From Aquimonas sp964586455 (GTDB lineage Bacteria; Pseudomonadota; Gammaproteobacteria; Xanthomonadales; Xanthomonadaceae): a DNA stretch of 64,000 nt. The notes under the pieces were generated by a model. It was not told the origin of the DNA. It did not search any database and saw only the letters and a list, made by a program, of their open reading frames with translations. Of the stretch, positions 34,571 through 42,546 are shown one piece after another (position 1 is the stretch's first letter; the number at the start of each line of letters is the position of its first letter). The translations under genes were made by a program, and so were the position numbers. The stretch is from contig CAZPHV010000010.1 in the NCBI GenBank assembly GCA_964586455.1, positions 1 through 64,000 on the forward strand. Reading direction: 5' to 3'.

Positions 34571-35925
34571 GCCGCCTCCGCGTCGTCAGACAGCCGGATG
34601 CGCCCGCGCAGTGAATTGCTCATCGCCTCGGTGATGATCACATCGACGAACTCGCCAATCAGCCGGGCCGGCGCGGCGAAGTTCACGAAGCGCATGTTCT
34701 CGGTGCGGCCCGTGAGTTCGTTCGGGTCCTTCTTGCTGGGGCCAACCACCAGCACGCGCTGCACGCTGCCGACCATGGCCTGCGAGATCGCCTTGGCATT
34801 GGCATCGATCGCGGCCTGCAGTCGCGCCAGCCGCGCGCTTTTCTCGGCGTCCGGCGTTTCATCCGGCAGGTTGGCGGCCGGCGTGCCCGGGCGTGACGAA
34901 TAGACGAAGGAGAAGCTCTGGTCGAAGCCGATGTCCTCGATCAGCTTCATGGTGGCCTCGAAGTCGCGCTCACTCTCGCCGGGGAAGCCGACGATGAAGT
35001 CCGAGCTGATCGAGATGCCGGGCTTGGCTTCGCGCAGGCGCCGGATCTTGGCCTTGTACTCGAGCGCGGTGTGGCCGCGCTTCATCGCGGAGAGAATGCG
35101 ATCCGAGCCCGCCTGCACCGGCAGATGCACGAACGAAGCCAGCTGCGGCACATCGCGATGGGCTTGGATCAGGCTGTCGCTGAACTCGACCGGATGCGAA
35201 GTGGTGTAGCGGATGCGACCGATGCCGGGAATCTCGGCAATCGCGCGGATCAGGTCGGCGAGATCTGCAGTGCCGGCCTCGGCGTCGGCGCGGTCCAATG
35301 CGCCGCGGTAGGCGTTGACGTTCTGGCCCAGAAGATTCACTTCCTTGACGCCCTGTTCGGCCAGCTGCGCGACCTCGACCAGCACGTCCTCGAACGGCCG
35401 ACTGACTTCCTCACCGCGGGTGTAGGGCACCACGCAGAAGGTGCAGTACTTGCTGCAGCCTTCCATGATCGACACGAACGCGGTCGGGCCGTCGGCGCGC
35501 GGCTCGGGCATGCGGTCGAACTTTTCGATCTCGGGAAAGCTGATGTCAACCTGCGGGCGGCCGGACTCGCGCTTGGCCTCGATCATCTCCGGCAAGCGGT
35601 GCAGGGTCTGTGGGCCGAACACCAGGTCGACATAGGGCGCGCGCTTCAGGATGGCCTCGCCCTCCTGGCTGGCGACGCAGCCGCCGACGCCGATGATCAC
35701 TTTGTCGTTCTTCTTCTTGAGCTGCTTCCAGCGCCCGAGCTGGCTGAACACCTTCTCTTGCGCTTTCTCGCGGATCGAGCAGGTATTGACCAGGATGACG
35801 TCGGCCTCGTCCTCGTTCTCGGTGAGTTCGAGGCCGTGCGATGCAGCCAGAACGGCCGCCATCTTGTCCGAGTCGTACTCGTTCATCTGGCAGCCGTGGG
35901 TTTTGACGAAGAGCTTGCCGGCCAT
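34567..35925 (-). CDS. miaB: tRNA-2-methylthio-N6-dimethylallyladenosine synthase
   Basis: The 452-residue radical-SAM methylthiotransferase adds the 2-methylthio group to i6A37 of tRNAs reading UNN codons. The N-terminal cluster ligands are Cys12, Cys49 and Cys83; the radical-SAM cluster is C157-x3-C161-x2-C164 in GCSKYCTFC. A TRAM-like RNA-binding C-terminus with ELTGRTENMRFVNF follows. I chose ATG at 35925, the start of the conserved MAGKLFVKTHGCQMNEYDSD. First gene of the miaB-phoH-ybeY operon, with repeat copy C about 110 bp upstream. Confidence 0.97.
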   Translation of the reverse strand: MAGKLFVKTHGCQMNEYDSDKMAAVLAASHGLELTENEDEADVILVNTCSIREKAQEKVFSQLGRWKQLKKKNDKVIIGVGGCVASQEGEAILKRAPYVDLVFGPQTLHRLPEMIEAKRESGRPQVDISFPEIEKFDRMPEPRADGPTAFVSIMEGCSKYCTFCVVPYTRGEEVSRPFEDVLVEVAQLAEQGVKEVNLLGQNVNAYRGALDRADAEAGTADLADLIRAIAEIPGIGRIRYTTSHPVEFSDSLIQAHRDVPQLASFVHLPVQAGSDRILSAMKRGHTALEYKAKIRRLREAKPGISISSDFIVGFPGESERDFEATMKLIEDIGFDQSFSFVYSSRPGTPAANLPDETPDAEKSARLARLQAAIDANAKAISQAMVGSVQRVLVVGPSKKDPNELTGRTENMRFVNFAAPARLIGEFVDVIITEAMSNSLRGRIRLSDDAEAA

Positions 35926-36033
35926 GGGCTGGGCACCTTGGATGAGGGCTTGAAGGGCGGGGCGCGGTCGTGCGCGCGCTCGCGAAGCCCGCAAGTGTAG
36001 GCCGCACAGGGGCTTGCGGCCACTTTGCGAGGG

Positions 36034-36196
36034 CTAGGAGCCTTTCGGACTTTGGATGGCCGGGCTGCAAATCCGTCTGCGCGGTCCACTATCCGCCGGT
36101 TCTTGGCCGAGAGCCCACTCGGCCTGCGAATCGTCGAAAGACTGTCCTCTCGCAATCGACAATCGCCTCGGCCCCCAAAGCCCGACAGGCTCCTAG
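36034..36196 (+). repeat. 165-bp inverted-end element, copy C
   Basis: The 163-bp copy has both terminal CTAG tetramers: CTAGGAGCCTTTCGG at the left and CCCGACAGGCTCCTAG at the right. The central stem GGCCGAGagcccaCTCGGCC is intact. It occupies most of the divergent gap between miaB and arsR, ending 16 bp before the arsR operator. Confidence 0.9.
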
Positions 36197-36212
36197 ACGC
36201 GCACGGCTTGCA

Positions 36213-36236
36213 ATATTTCCAGAATTCCGGAAATAT
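36213..36236. promoter_or_regulatory. Probable ArsR operator palindrome
   Basis: ATATTTCC and GGAAATAT form inverted arms around AGAATTCC, a 24-bp AT-rich palindrome with one mismatched pair, starkly different from the GC-rich surroundings. It lies 6 bp before the arsR start codon, where an autorepressor of the ArsR family normally binds, and covers the ribosome-binding region. Confidence 0.75.
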
Positions 36237-36242
36237 CGAACA

Positions 36243-36644
36243 ATGCAAACCGACACCACCGTGCGCCGCTTGGCGGCCCTCGCGCAGACCACCCGTCTCG
36301 CGGTATTTCGCCGTCTCCTTCACTACGGACGCGCCGGGCTTCGCCCGAATGCGCTGATGGCCGAGCTGGGGATCGGTGGGACCGCCTTGTCGTTTCATCT
36401 GAAGGCGCTGCTGAGGGCCGGCCTGATAGAAGGACAGCAGGAGCAGGGCGGCATCCGTTATCGAGCCCAGCCCTCTGCGCTGCGCGAGTTGTTGGACGCG
36501 CTCGCACAGGACTGCTGCAGCGCCAGCGACGAGCCCTGCGAACTGGGTGCTGACGCGCACCCGAACCCGAACCCTGACCCTGACCCGAACGGCCGGGAAG
36601 GCCGGTCCACATCCAACACGGAGTTCCACCATGCCCCTGCGTGA
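36243..36644 (+). CDS. arsR: ArsR family arsenic-responsive repressor
   Basis: The 133-residue winged-helix repressor is expected to leave DNA when As(III) binds. The helix-turn-helix spans about 32-60 (NALMAELGIGGTALSFHLKA). Cys91, Cys92 and Cys99 (DCCSASDEPC) form a C-terminal three-thiolate site like that of the Acidithiobacillus-type ArsR, as opposed to the ELCVCDL site of the plasmid R773 protein. A low-complexity tail with NPNPDPDPN follows. ATG at 36243 is 6 bp after an AT-rich palindrome. The 3' end overlaps arsH by 14 bp, so the two are co-transcribed. Confidence 0.9.
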   Translation: MQTDTTVRRLAALAQTTRLAVFRRLLHYGRAGLRPNALMAELGIGGTALSFHLKALLRAGLIEGQQEQGGIRYRAQPSALRELLDALAQDCCSASDEPCELGADAHPNPNPDPDPNGREGRSTSNTEFHHAPA

Positions 36645-37365
36645 ATTGAGCGATCCCCACCACCTGCCCGCGCTGGACCTGCGCTATGCGCAGGCGCGCC
36701 CGGCCGAAGGCTTGGGCGATGCCGCGCCGCCGCGCATTCTTCTGTTGTACGGCTCGCTGCGCGAGCGCTCGTTCTCGCGACTGGCGGTCGAAGAAGCCGC
36801 ACGCGTGCTGCAGTTCTTCGGTGCCGAAACGCGGATCTTCGATCCGTCGACCCTGCCAATGCCGGACCAGATCAAGGGCGATGACCACCCTGCTGTGCGT
36901 GAGCTGCGCGAGCTTTCGCTGTGGTCCGAAGGCCAGGTCTGGTGCAGCCCGGAGCGCCACGGCGCGATCACTGCGGTGATGAAGAACCAGATCGACCATC
37001 TGCCGCTGACCATGGGCTCGGTGCGCCCGACCCAGGGCCGTACGCTGGCGGTGATGCAGGTCTCTGGCGGCTCGCAGTCGTTCAATGCGGTCAATACCCT
37101 GCGTCTGCTTGGGCGCTGGATGCGCATGTTCACGATCCCCAACCAGTCGAGCGTGGCCAAGGCCTGGCAGGAGTTCGACGAGCACGGCCGCATGAAGCCC
37201 TCGCCCTACTACGAGCGGATCGTCGACGTGATGGAGGAACTGGTGCGCTTCACGGTGCTGCTGCGCCCGCATGCGGACGCTCTGGTTGACCGCTATTCCG
37301 AGCGACGTGAGGCGGGGCTCAAGTCGGAAGCGACGGCGCAGCTGACCCTGGCCGCGCTCGCCTGA
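36631..37365 (+). CDS. arsH: Organoarsenical oxidase / NADPH-FMN reductase ArsH
   Basis: The 244-residue flavoprotein matches ArsH, which oxidises trivalent methylated or aromatic arsenicals and reduces quinones or O2 with NADPH. Marks are ILLLYGSLRERSFSRLAVEE (FMN phosphate loop, about 32-51), SPERHGAITAVMKNQIDH and the dimer-forming GRTLAVMQVSGGSQSFN. ATG at 36631 is preceded by CACGGAG. Only arsR and arsH are here; no efflux pump (arsB/acr3) or arsenate reductase is adjacent. Confidence 0.93.
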   Translation: MPLRELSDPHHLPALDLRYAQARPAEGLGDAAPPRILLLYGSLRERSFSRLAVEEAARVLQFFGAETRIFDPSTLPMPDQIKGDDHPAVRELRELSLWSEGQVWCSPERHGAITAVMKNQIDHLPLTMGSVRPTQGRTLAVMQVSGGSQSFNAVNTLRLLGRWMRMFTIPNQSSVAKAWQEFDEHGRMKPSPYYERIVDVMEELVRFTVLLRPHADALVDRYSERREAGLKSEATAQLTLAALA

Positions 37366-37434
37366 GCGATTCGGACTTGCCTGCCGTGCGGTCGCTGGCC
37401 ATGCTGGACGGCCGCCTCGAAGTCAGCGATCCCA

Positions 37435-37938
37435 ATGCGTGTTCCTACCGATGCCGAACTGCTGGACTTGGCCGTGAAGGTGGGCGCGCGCCTGCAGGCT
37501 GAACACCTGTCGCTGGTCACAGCGGAGAGCTGTACCGGCGGCTGGATCGCCAAGACGATCACCGATGTGCCGGGCTGCTCGGCCTGGTTCGAGTGCGGCA
37601 TCGCCGCCTACAGCTATGAGGCCAAGCAGGGCCTGCTCGGAGTGCGACCCGATACCTTGCTCGAACACGGCGCGGTCAGTCGCGAAACGGTGCTGGAAAT
37701 GGTCTCAGGCGCGCTCACCCATGCCGGAGCGACCGTCTCGGTGGCCGTTACCGGTATTGCCGGTCCCAGCGGCGGCACCGAGGACAAGCCGGTGGGAGCG
37801 GTCTGGCTCGCCTGGAAGCGCCGCGGCGGCTACCCGCATGCGGAGTTGCACCAGTTCAGCGGTGATCGCGAGGCGATCCGACGACAGACGGTCGAAATCG
37901 CCCTACGCGGAATCCTCACTCTTCCGACCCCGGGGTAA
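37435..37938 (+). CDS. pncC: Nicotinamide-nucleotide amidohydrolase PncC (CinA C-terminal domain family)
   Basis: The 167-residue protein is the stand-alone CinA C-terminal domain that deamidates NMN to nicotinate mononucleotide in pyridine-nucleotide recycling. The conserved blocks are VTAESCTGGWIAKTITDVPG (about 28-47), GIAAYSYEAKQGLLGV, and VTGIAGPSGGTEDKPVG (about 102-118). It precedes recA by about 130 bp, the conserved pncC-recA-recX order. Confidence 0.94.
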   Translation: MRVPTDAELLDLAVKVGARLQAEHLSLVTAESCTGGWIAKTITDVPGCSAWFECGIAAYSYEAKQGLLGVRPDTLLEHGAVSRETVLEMVSGALTHAGATVSVAVTGIAGPSGGTEDKPVGAVWLAWKRRGGYPHAELHQFSGDREAIRRQTVEIALRGILTLPTPG

Positions 37939-38069
37939 GCCTTTCACCGAGGTCTACACAAGGGCGTGTGGGATACTGTGGTTCTTGCCTCGCGGCGGCG
38001 GTCTCAGCTCCTGAGAACGCGCTTCCGCAGTCTCCCCGCACTCTCATCGATACCCGTCAAGGATCCGCC

Positions 38070-39099
<1,030 letters not shown>

Positions 39100-39107
<8 letters not shown>

Positions 39108-39609
39108 AGAGCACGCGCCCGACCGCCGCGCGCGCCGCAGCAGCGTGCTCGCGCGGGCGGTCGCGCTGCTGTCCCGGCGCGAGCACTCGGCGCTGGAGCT
39201 GCGTCGAAAGCTGATTGAACGCGGTTTTGAGCCTGCGGAAGTGGACACTGCCCTGCAGCGCTTGCAGGGCAGTGGTTTGCAGGACGACGCTCGCTTTGCA
39301 GATTCGTTGGCCCGTTCGCGCGCCAACGGCGGACGCGGCCCATTGCAGCTGCGCGCCGAGCTCGCCCGGCACGGGCTTGCAGAGGGGCTCGCCGCGCAGG
39401 CCATCGAGCAGGCGGAGACTGAGCAGGATTGGGCCAGTCGGGCATTCGAGCTGGCGACCCGCAGGCTGAAGGGAGTTGCCCCTGCCGACCTGCGCGAACG
39501 CCGGCGGCTCGCGGATTTCCTGCTCAGACGCGGATTCCCCAGCGCGATTGTCCGTACGGTGCTTGAGCAGATCGGAAGCGGCGCGGGTGAAGAAGACCCG
39601 GACTTCTGA
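39100..39609 (+). CDS. recX: RecA regulatory protein RecX
   Basis: The 169-residue protein is built of the three-helix repeats typical of RecX, which binds in the RecA filament groove and limits its extension. Family segments are ALLSRREHSALELRRKLIER (about 22-41) and GLQDDARFADSLARSRA (about 59-75). ATG at 39100 lies inside the end of recA (8-bp overlap), so translation is coupled to recA. Confidence 0.93.
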
Positions 39610-39671
39610 GCGGGCGCTGGAGCGATAAACCTCCCCGTTGCACAGCATTACCAACCTGTTTTATCTGCCGC

Positions 39672-40781
39672 TCAATCCGCCCCGAGCAGGACCATGCGAA
39701 TCCGCCGCCCTGCGGCGTCCGTTCCTTCCATGCGGCGCAGTCCAATCCGGTCGAAACTGTACGCGCTGAGGCCTTCGGCATCCTTGAGCTGCAGGCTGCA
39801 GAGGTCAGGAATGCGGTCAGCGCCGGCGCCGCTCATCGCGCAGGTCAAGCTCGCATCGCCGCTGGCATCCAGCAGGGTGAACTCGCCGCGACCGCTTCGC
39901 AGTGAAACGAACGCAAACTGGCGCGCGGCAACCTCGCCGGTTGCATCAGCGGGTGGTACCAGCAGCCAGTCGCCCGCCCATGCATTGGCAGGGGAGTTCG
40001 CGAATCCGAAGCGCACGATCTCGATTTCACGCAGGCTCAAGTCGCCAGTAGTGGCCTCCAGATACACAAGCCATAGACGCGCTCGCGAAGGTGAGGCGGG
40101 CTCGATCAGCATCGCGCCCAATGTCTGCAGCTCGCGCGGTTCGCGATACGGCGCGTACGGACCCGCGCCCTGCGATAGCCGGCTCAGACCCAGGCGGGTG
40201 AAGTGTTCGCCTACGCTGCCTGAGCCCAGACTCCAGTCAGGGTCGCCGGCTCCGTCGTAGCCAAACAGGACGCCGCTCAAGATGCTTCCCTGACGCTCAA
40301 GGTTGATACCAATGCCGCGGCCCGCGAATTCGTTCTTGAGGCCCGGGTCAGCCCACCAGTAACCGCTCTCCAGCGCCGGTGCTGGCGCAAGATCCGCGCC
40401 CATCGACGCCAGCTCGAAGCCGCGCAGCCGCAGCCCGGTGCTTGATCGAATCACGAAGTGGATGCGCTGCAGGCCGGGCTCTTGCAGGCGCGCTTGCAGC
40501 CCGGGCAGACGGCCCGTGTCGATGCTGTATGGGCTCAACGCCTGTCCGCAGAAGCTGCCTTCGCTGGTGTCGCGCGCGATCACCCAGATCTGCTGCCCCT
40601 CGACCTTGACGGCCTCCAGATCCGGTACGCAAGCGTTGGGCCAGCTGTCCTCGATCCGCAGCTCGAACGGCTCGCCCGCGAGGGCTGCGCGCTCTTGCAC
40701 GGTGATCCGCGCGCCGGCGGCCTGGGCGAGGGCTGGGGCGATGAAGAGCAGAAGGGCAGCCGCGATCAGAAGGCGATTCAT
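39672..40781 (-). CDS. Secreted protein with Lysobacterales beta-rich module
   Basis: The 369-residue exported protein has a signal peptide (MNRLLIAAALLLF to about 19, ending ALAQ). An N-terminal Ig-like part (about 25-125) is followed by a module with YWWADPGLKNEFAGRGIGIN, a GVLFGYDGAGDPDWSLGSG turn and LRRMEGTD at the end. The same GxG...G(V/F)(L/Y)(F/T)YD..G.P.W pattern occurs in the zinc protease at 42547-44868 and, from memory, in many extracellular proteins of this order. ATG at 40781 starts the signal peptide. Repeat copy D lies 34 bp upstream, so the promoter must be within or next to it. Function unknown. Confidence 0.65.
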   Translation of the reverse strand: MNRLLIAAALLLFIAPALAQAAGARITVQERAALAGEPFELRIEDSWPNACVPDLEAVKVEGQQIWVIARDTSEGSFCGQALSPYSIDTGRLPGLQARLQEPGLQRIHFVIRSSTGLRLRGFELASMGADLAPAPALESGYWWADPGLKNEFAGRGIGINLERQGSILSGVLFGYDGAGDPDWSLGSGSVGEHFTRLGLSRLSQGAGPYAPYREPRELQTLGAMLIEPASPSRARLWLVYLEATTGDLSLREIEIVRFGFANSPANAWAGDWLLVPPADATGEVAARQFAFVSLRSGRGEFTLLDASGDASLTCAMSGAGADRIPDLCSLQLKDAEGLSAYSFDRIGLRRMEGTDAAGRRIRMVLLGAD

Positions 40782-40815
40782 GGAGTGTGGCAAGGGTCTC
40801 AAAGGTCAGGACACT

Positions 40816-40985
40816 CTAGCAGCCTGTCGGACTTTGGCTGGCCGGGCTGCAAATCCGCCTGCGCGGTCCGTTCTGTTTCCGCCGATTCTTGGCCACTAGC
40901 GCCCACTCGGCCTGCAAATCGTCGAAAAACTGTGCCCGCGCAGTCCACCTTTCGCCTCAACCCCCAAAGCTCGGCAGGCTCCTAG
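40816..40985 (+). repeat. 165-bp inverted-end element, copy D
   Basis: The 170-bp copy runs from CTAGCAGCCTGTCGG to CTCGGCAGGCTCCTAG, with CTAG at both ends. A few extra bases and substitutions disturb the central stem (GGCCACTAGCGCCCACTCGG). It is directly upstream of the secreted protein gene at 39672-40781 and has the same orientation as copies A-C. Confidence 0.9.
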
Positions 40986-41397
40986 CAGGCGTCCGGGGGG
41001 CGCCGCCGATCGTTCAGCCTGCTGGTTCGCGGCGCGCGCGGAGCCTGGCTGAGGTGCTTTCGCGCGCTGATGGTGCGGCGAAGCCGCGAGTTTGGGCAGC
41101 AGATTGTCGTCACCCAGCGCAGGGGGAGCGCGTCGCCTGGGGCCCCGATTCCCGCCGCGCATGGATCCTCTGCCACCCTCCGAGCTGAACCCCATGACCT
41201 GTGTAGGGTTACGCGAGCATTGCGTCTTTCGGATAATGGCGGGTCACCCGGGCGCCGGCTAAGCTGCCGGGCTGTGCTGCCAAGCCTTCGCAATTCGGCT
41301 GATCACTGCCCCATTCCTGCCGGGCCCGAGCGGCCTCGCGCCCGCCAGCGCGATGCGCCCCGCCCATGACCCAAGACTCAGCAAACGGACCCCACTT
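40986..41397. other. Intergenic leader of the isocitrate dehydrogenase gene
   Basis: This 412-bp stretch follows repeat copy D and precedes the dehydrogenase gene. I see no gene with normal composition, no RNA and no clear palindrome in it; the dehydrogenase promoter should be in its right half. Confidence 0.5.
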
Positions 41398-42408
41398 ATG
41401 AGCACTACTATCGCGGTCATCCGCGGCGACGGCATCGGCCCCGAGATCATGGACGCCACCCTGCACGTGCTGGACAGCATGAAGCTCGGCCTCAGCTATG
41501 AATTCGTCGACGCGGGCATGGTGGCGCTGGAGAAGCATGGCGAGCTGCTGCCTGCCAGCACGGTGGAAGCCATCGGGCGGCTGGGGGTGGCCCTGAAGAG
41601 CCCGCTGACCACGCCGGTGGGAGAGGGCTTTTCCTCGATCAACGTCGAGCTGCGCAAGCGCTTCGACCTCTACGCCAACGTCCGCCCGGCGATCTCGTTC
41701 CCGAACACCAAGGCGCGCTACAGCGGCATCGACATCATCACTGTCCGCGAGAACACCGAGGGGGCCTACATCGGTGAGGGGCAGACGGTTTCGCCGGACG
41801 GCGACGTGGCGACGCTGACCCAGAAGATCACCCGCAAGGGCTCCGAGCGCATCGTGCGCTACGCCTTCGAGCTGGCGCGCAGCGCGGGCCGCCGCAAGGT
41901 CACGATCGTGCACAAGGCCAACATCCTGAAGAGCACCTCGGGTCTGTTCCTGAAAATCGCTCGTGAAATCGCAAAGCTGTACCCCGACATCGAGTGCAAC
42001 GAGATGATCGTGGACAACACCTGCATGCAGCTGGTAATGCGCCCCGAGCAGTTCGACATCATCTGCACCACCAATCTGTTCGGCGACATCGTGTCCGACC
42101 TCTGCGCCGGTCTGGTCGGCGGCCTGGGTCTCGCGCCGGGCGCCAACATCGGTGAGAAGGCCGCCATCTTCGAGGCCGTGCATGGTTCCGCACCCGACAT
42201 CGCCGGGCAGGGCATTGCCAACCCCTGCGCCCTGCTGCTGGGTGCGGCACAGATGTTGGGCCATCTGGGCATGGAGCCCGACGCCAAGCGCCTGCGCGCT
42301 GCGATCGTGGACACCCTGGAAGCGCGGGATCGCGTGACCCCGGATCTGGGCGGCACCGGCAACACCATGGGCTTCGCGCACGCGATTGCGGAGCGGGTCG
42401 CCGGCTGA
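41398..42408 (+). CDS. NAD-dependent isocitrate dehydrogenase
   Basis: The 336-residue beta-decarboxylating dehydrogenase belongs to the isocitrate/isopropylmalate family and by length and motif is the short NAD-type isocitrate dehydrogenase of Xanthomonas relatives, producing 2-oxoglutarate in the citric acid cycle. Motifs: GDGIGPEIMDA (about 10-20), TVRENTEGAYIGEG (substrate loop), NLFGDIVSDLCAGLVGGLGL (metal and cofactor site) and EAVHGSAPDIAGQGIANP (NAD loop). ATG at 41398. A long perfect hairpin follows the gene. Isopropylmalate or homoisocitrate dehydrogenase is the alternative, but the gene is not among leu genes. Confidence 0.85.
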   Translation: MSTTIAVIRGDGIGPEIMDATLHVLDSMKLGLSYEFVDAGMVALEKHGELLPASTVEAIGRLGVALKSPLTTPVGEGFSSINVELRKRFDLYANVRPAISFPNTKARYSGIDIITVRENTEGAYIGEGQTVSPDGDVATLTQKITRKGSERIVRYAFELARSAGRRKVTIVHKANILKSTSGLFLKIAREIAKLYPDIECNEMIVDNTCMQLVMRPEQFDIICTTNLFGDIVSDLCAGLVGGLGLAPGANIGEKAAIFEAVHGSAPDIAGQGIANPCALLLGAAQMLGHLGMEPDAKRLRAAIVDTLEARDRVTPDLGGTGNTMGFAHAIAERVAG

Positions 42409-42450
42409 CGGCAATGCGCGGCCGGGCTCTCGCGCCGGAGCGCTCGCAAA

Positions 42451-42489
42451 CGAGAAGGGGCGGCCTGCTCGGCAGGCCGCCCCTTCTCG
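42451..42489. terminator. Perfect 18-bp hairpin after isocitrate dehydrogenase
   Basis: CGAGAAGGGGCGGCCTGC and its exact complement are joined by the 3-base loop TCG. There is no T tract, so this may stop transcription by Rho or act from both sides between convergent genes; it could also protect the mRNA 3' end. Confidence 0.75.
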
Positions 42490-42546
42490 CATCTGCGCGT
42501 TGCGATCGCGCCGATGACGGTGCGTCGCGGGATCGACCCTGGCGCG

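Noticed and set aside
37939..38069. LexA box upstream of recA
   Set aside because: No CTGT-N8-ACAG and no convincing alternative palindrome; the order uses different LexA motifs that I cannot assign with certainty here.
42451..42489. Hairpin after isocitrate dehydrogenase as a small RNA or riboswitch
   Set aside because: A simple perfect stem with a 3-base loop between convergent genes is better explained as a terminator or cruciform.
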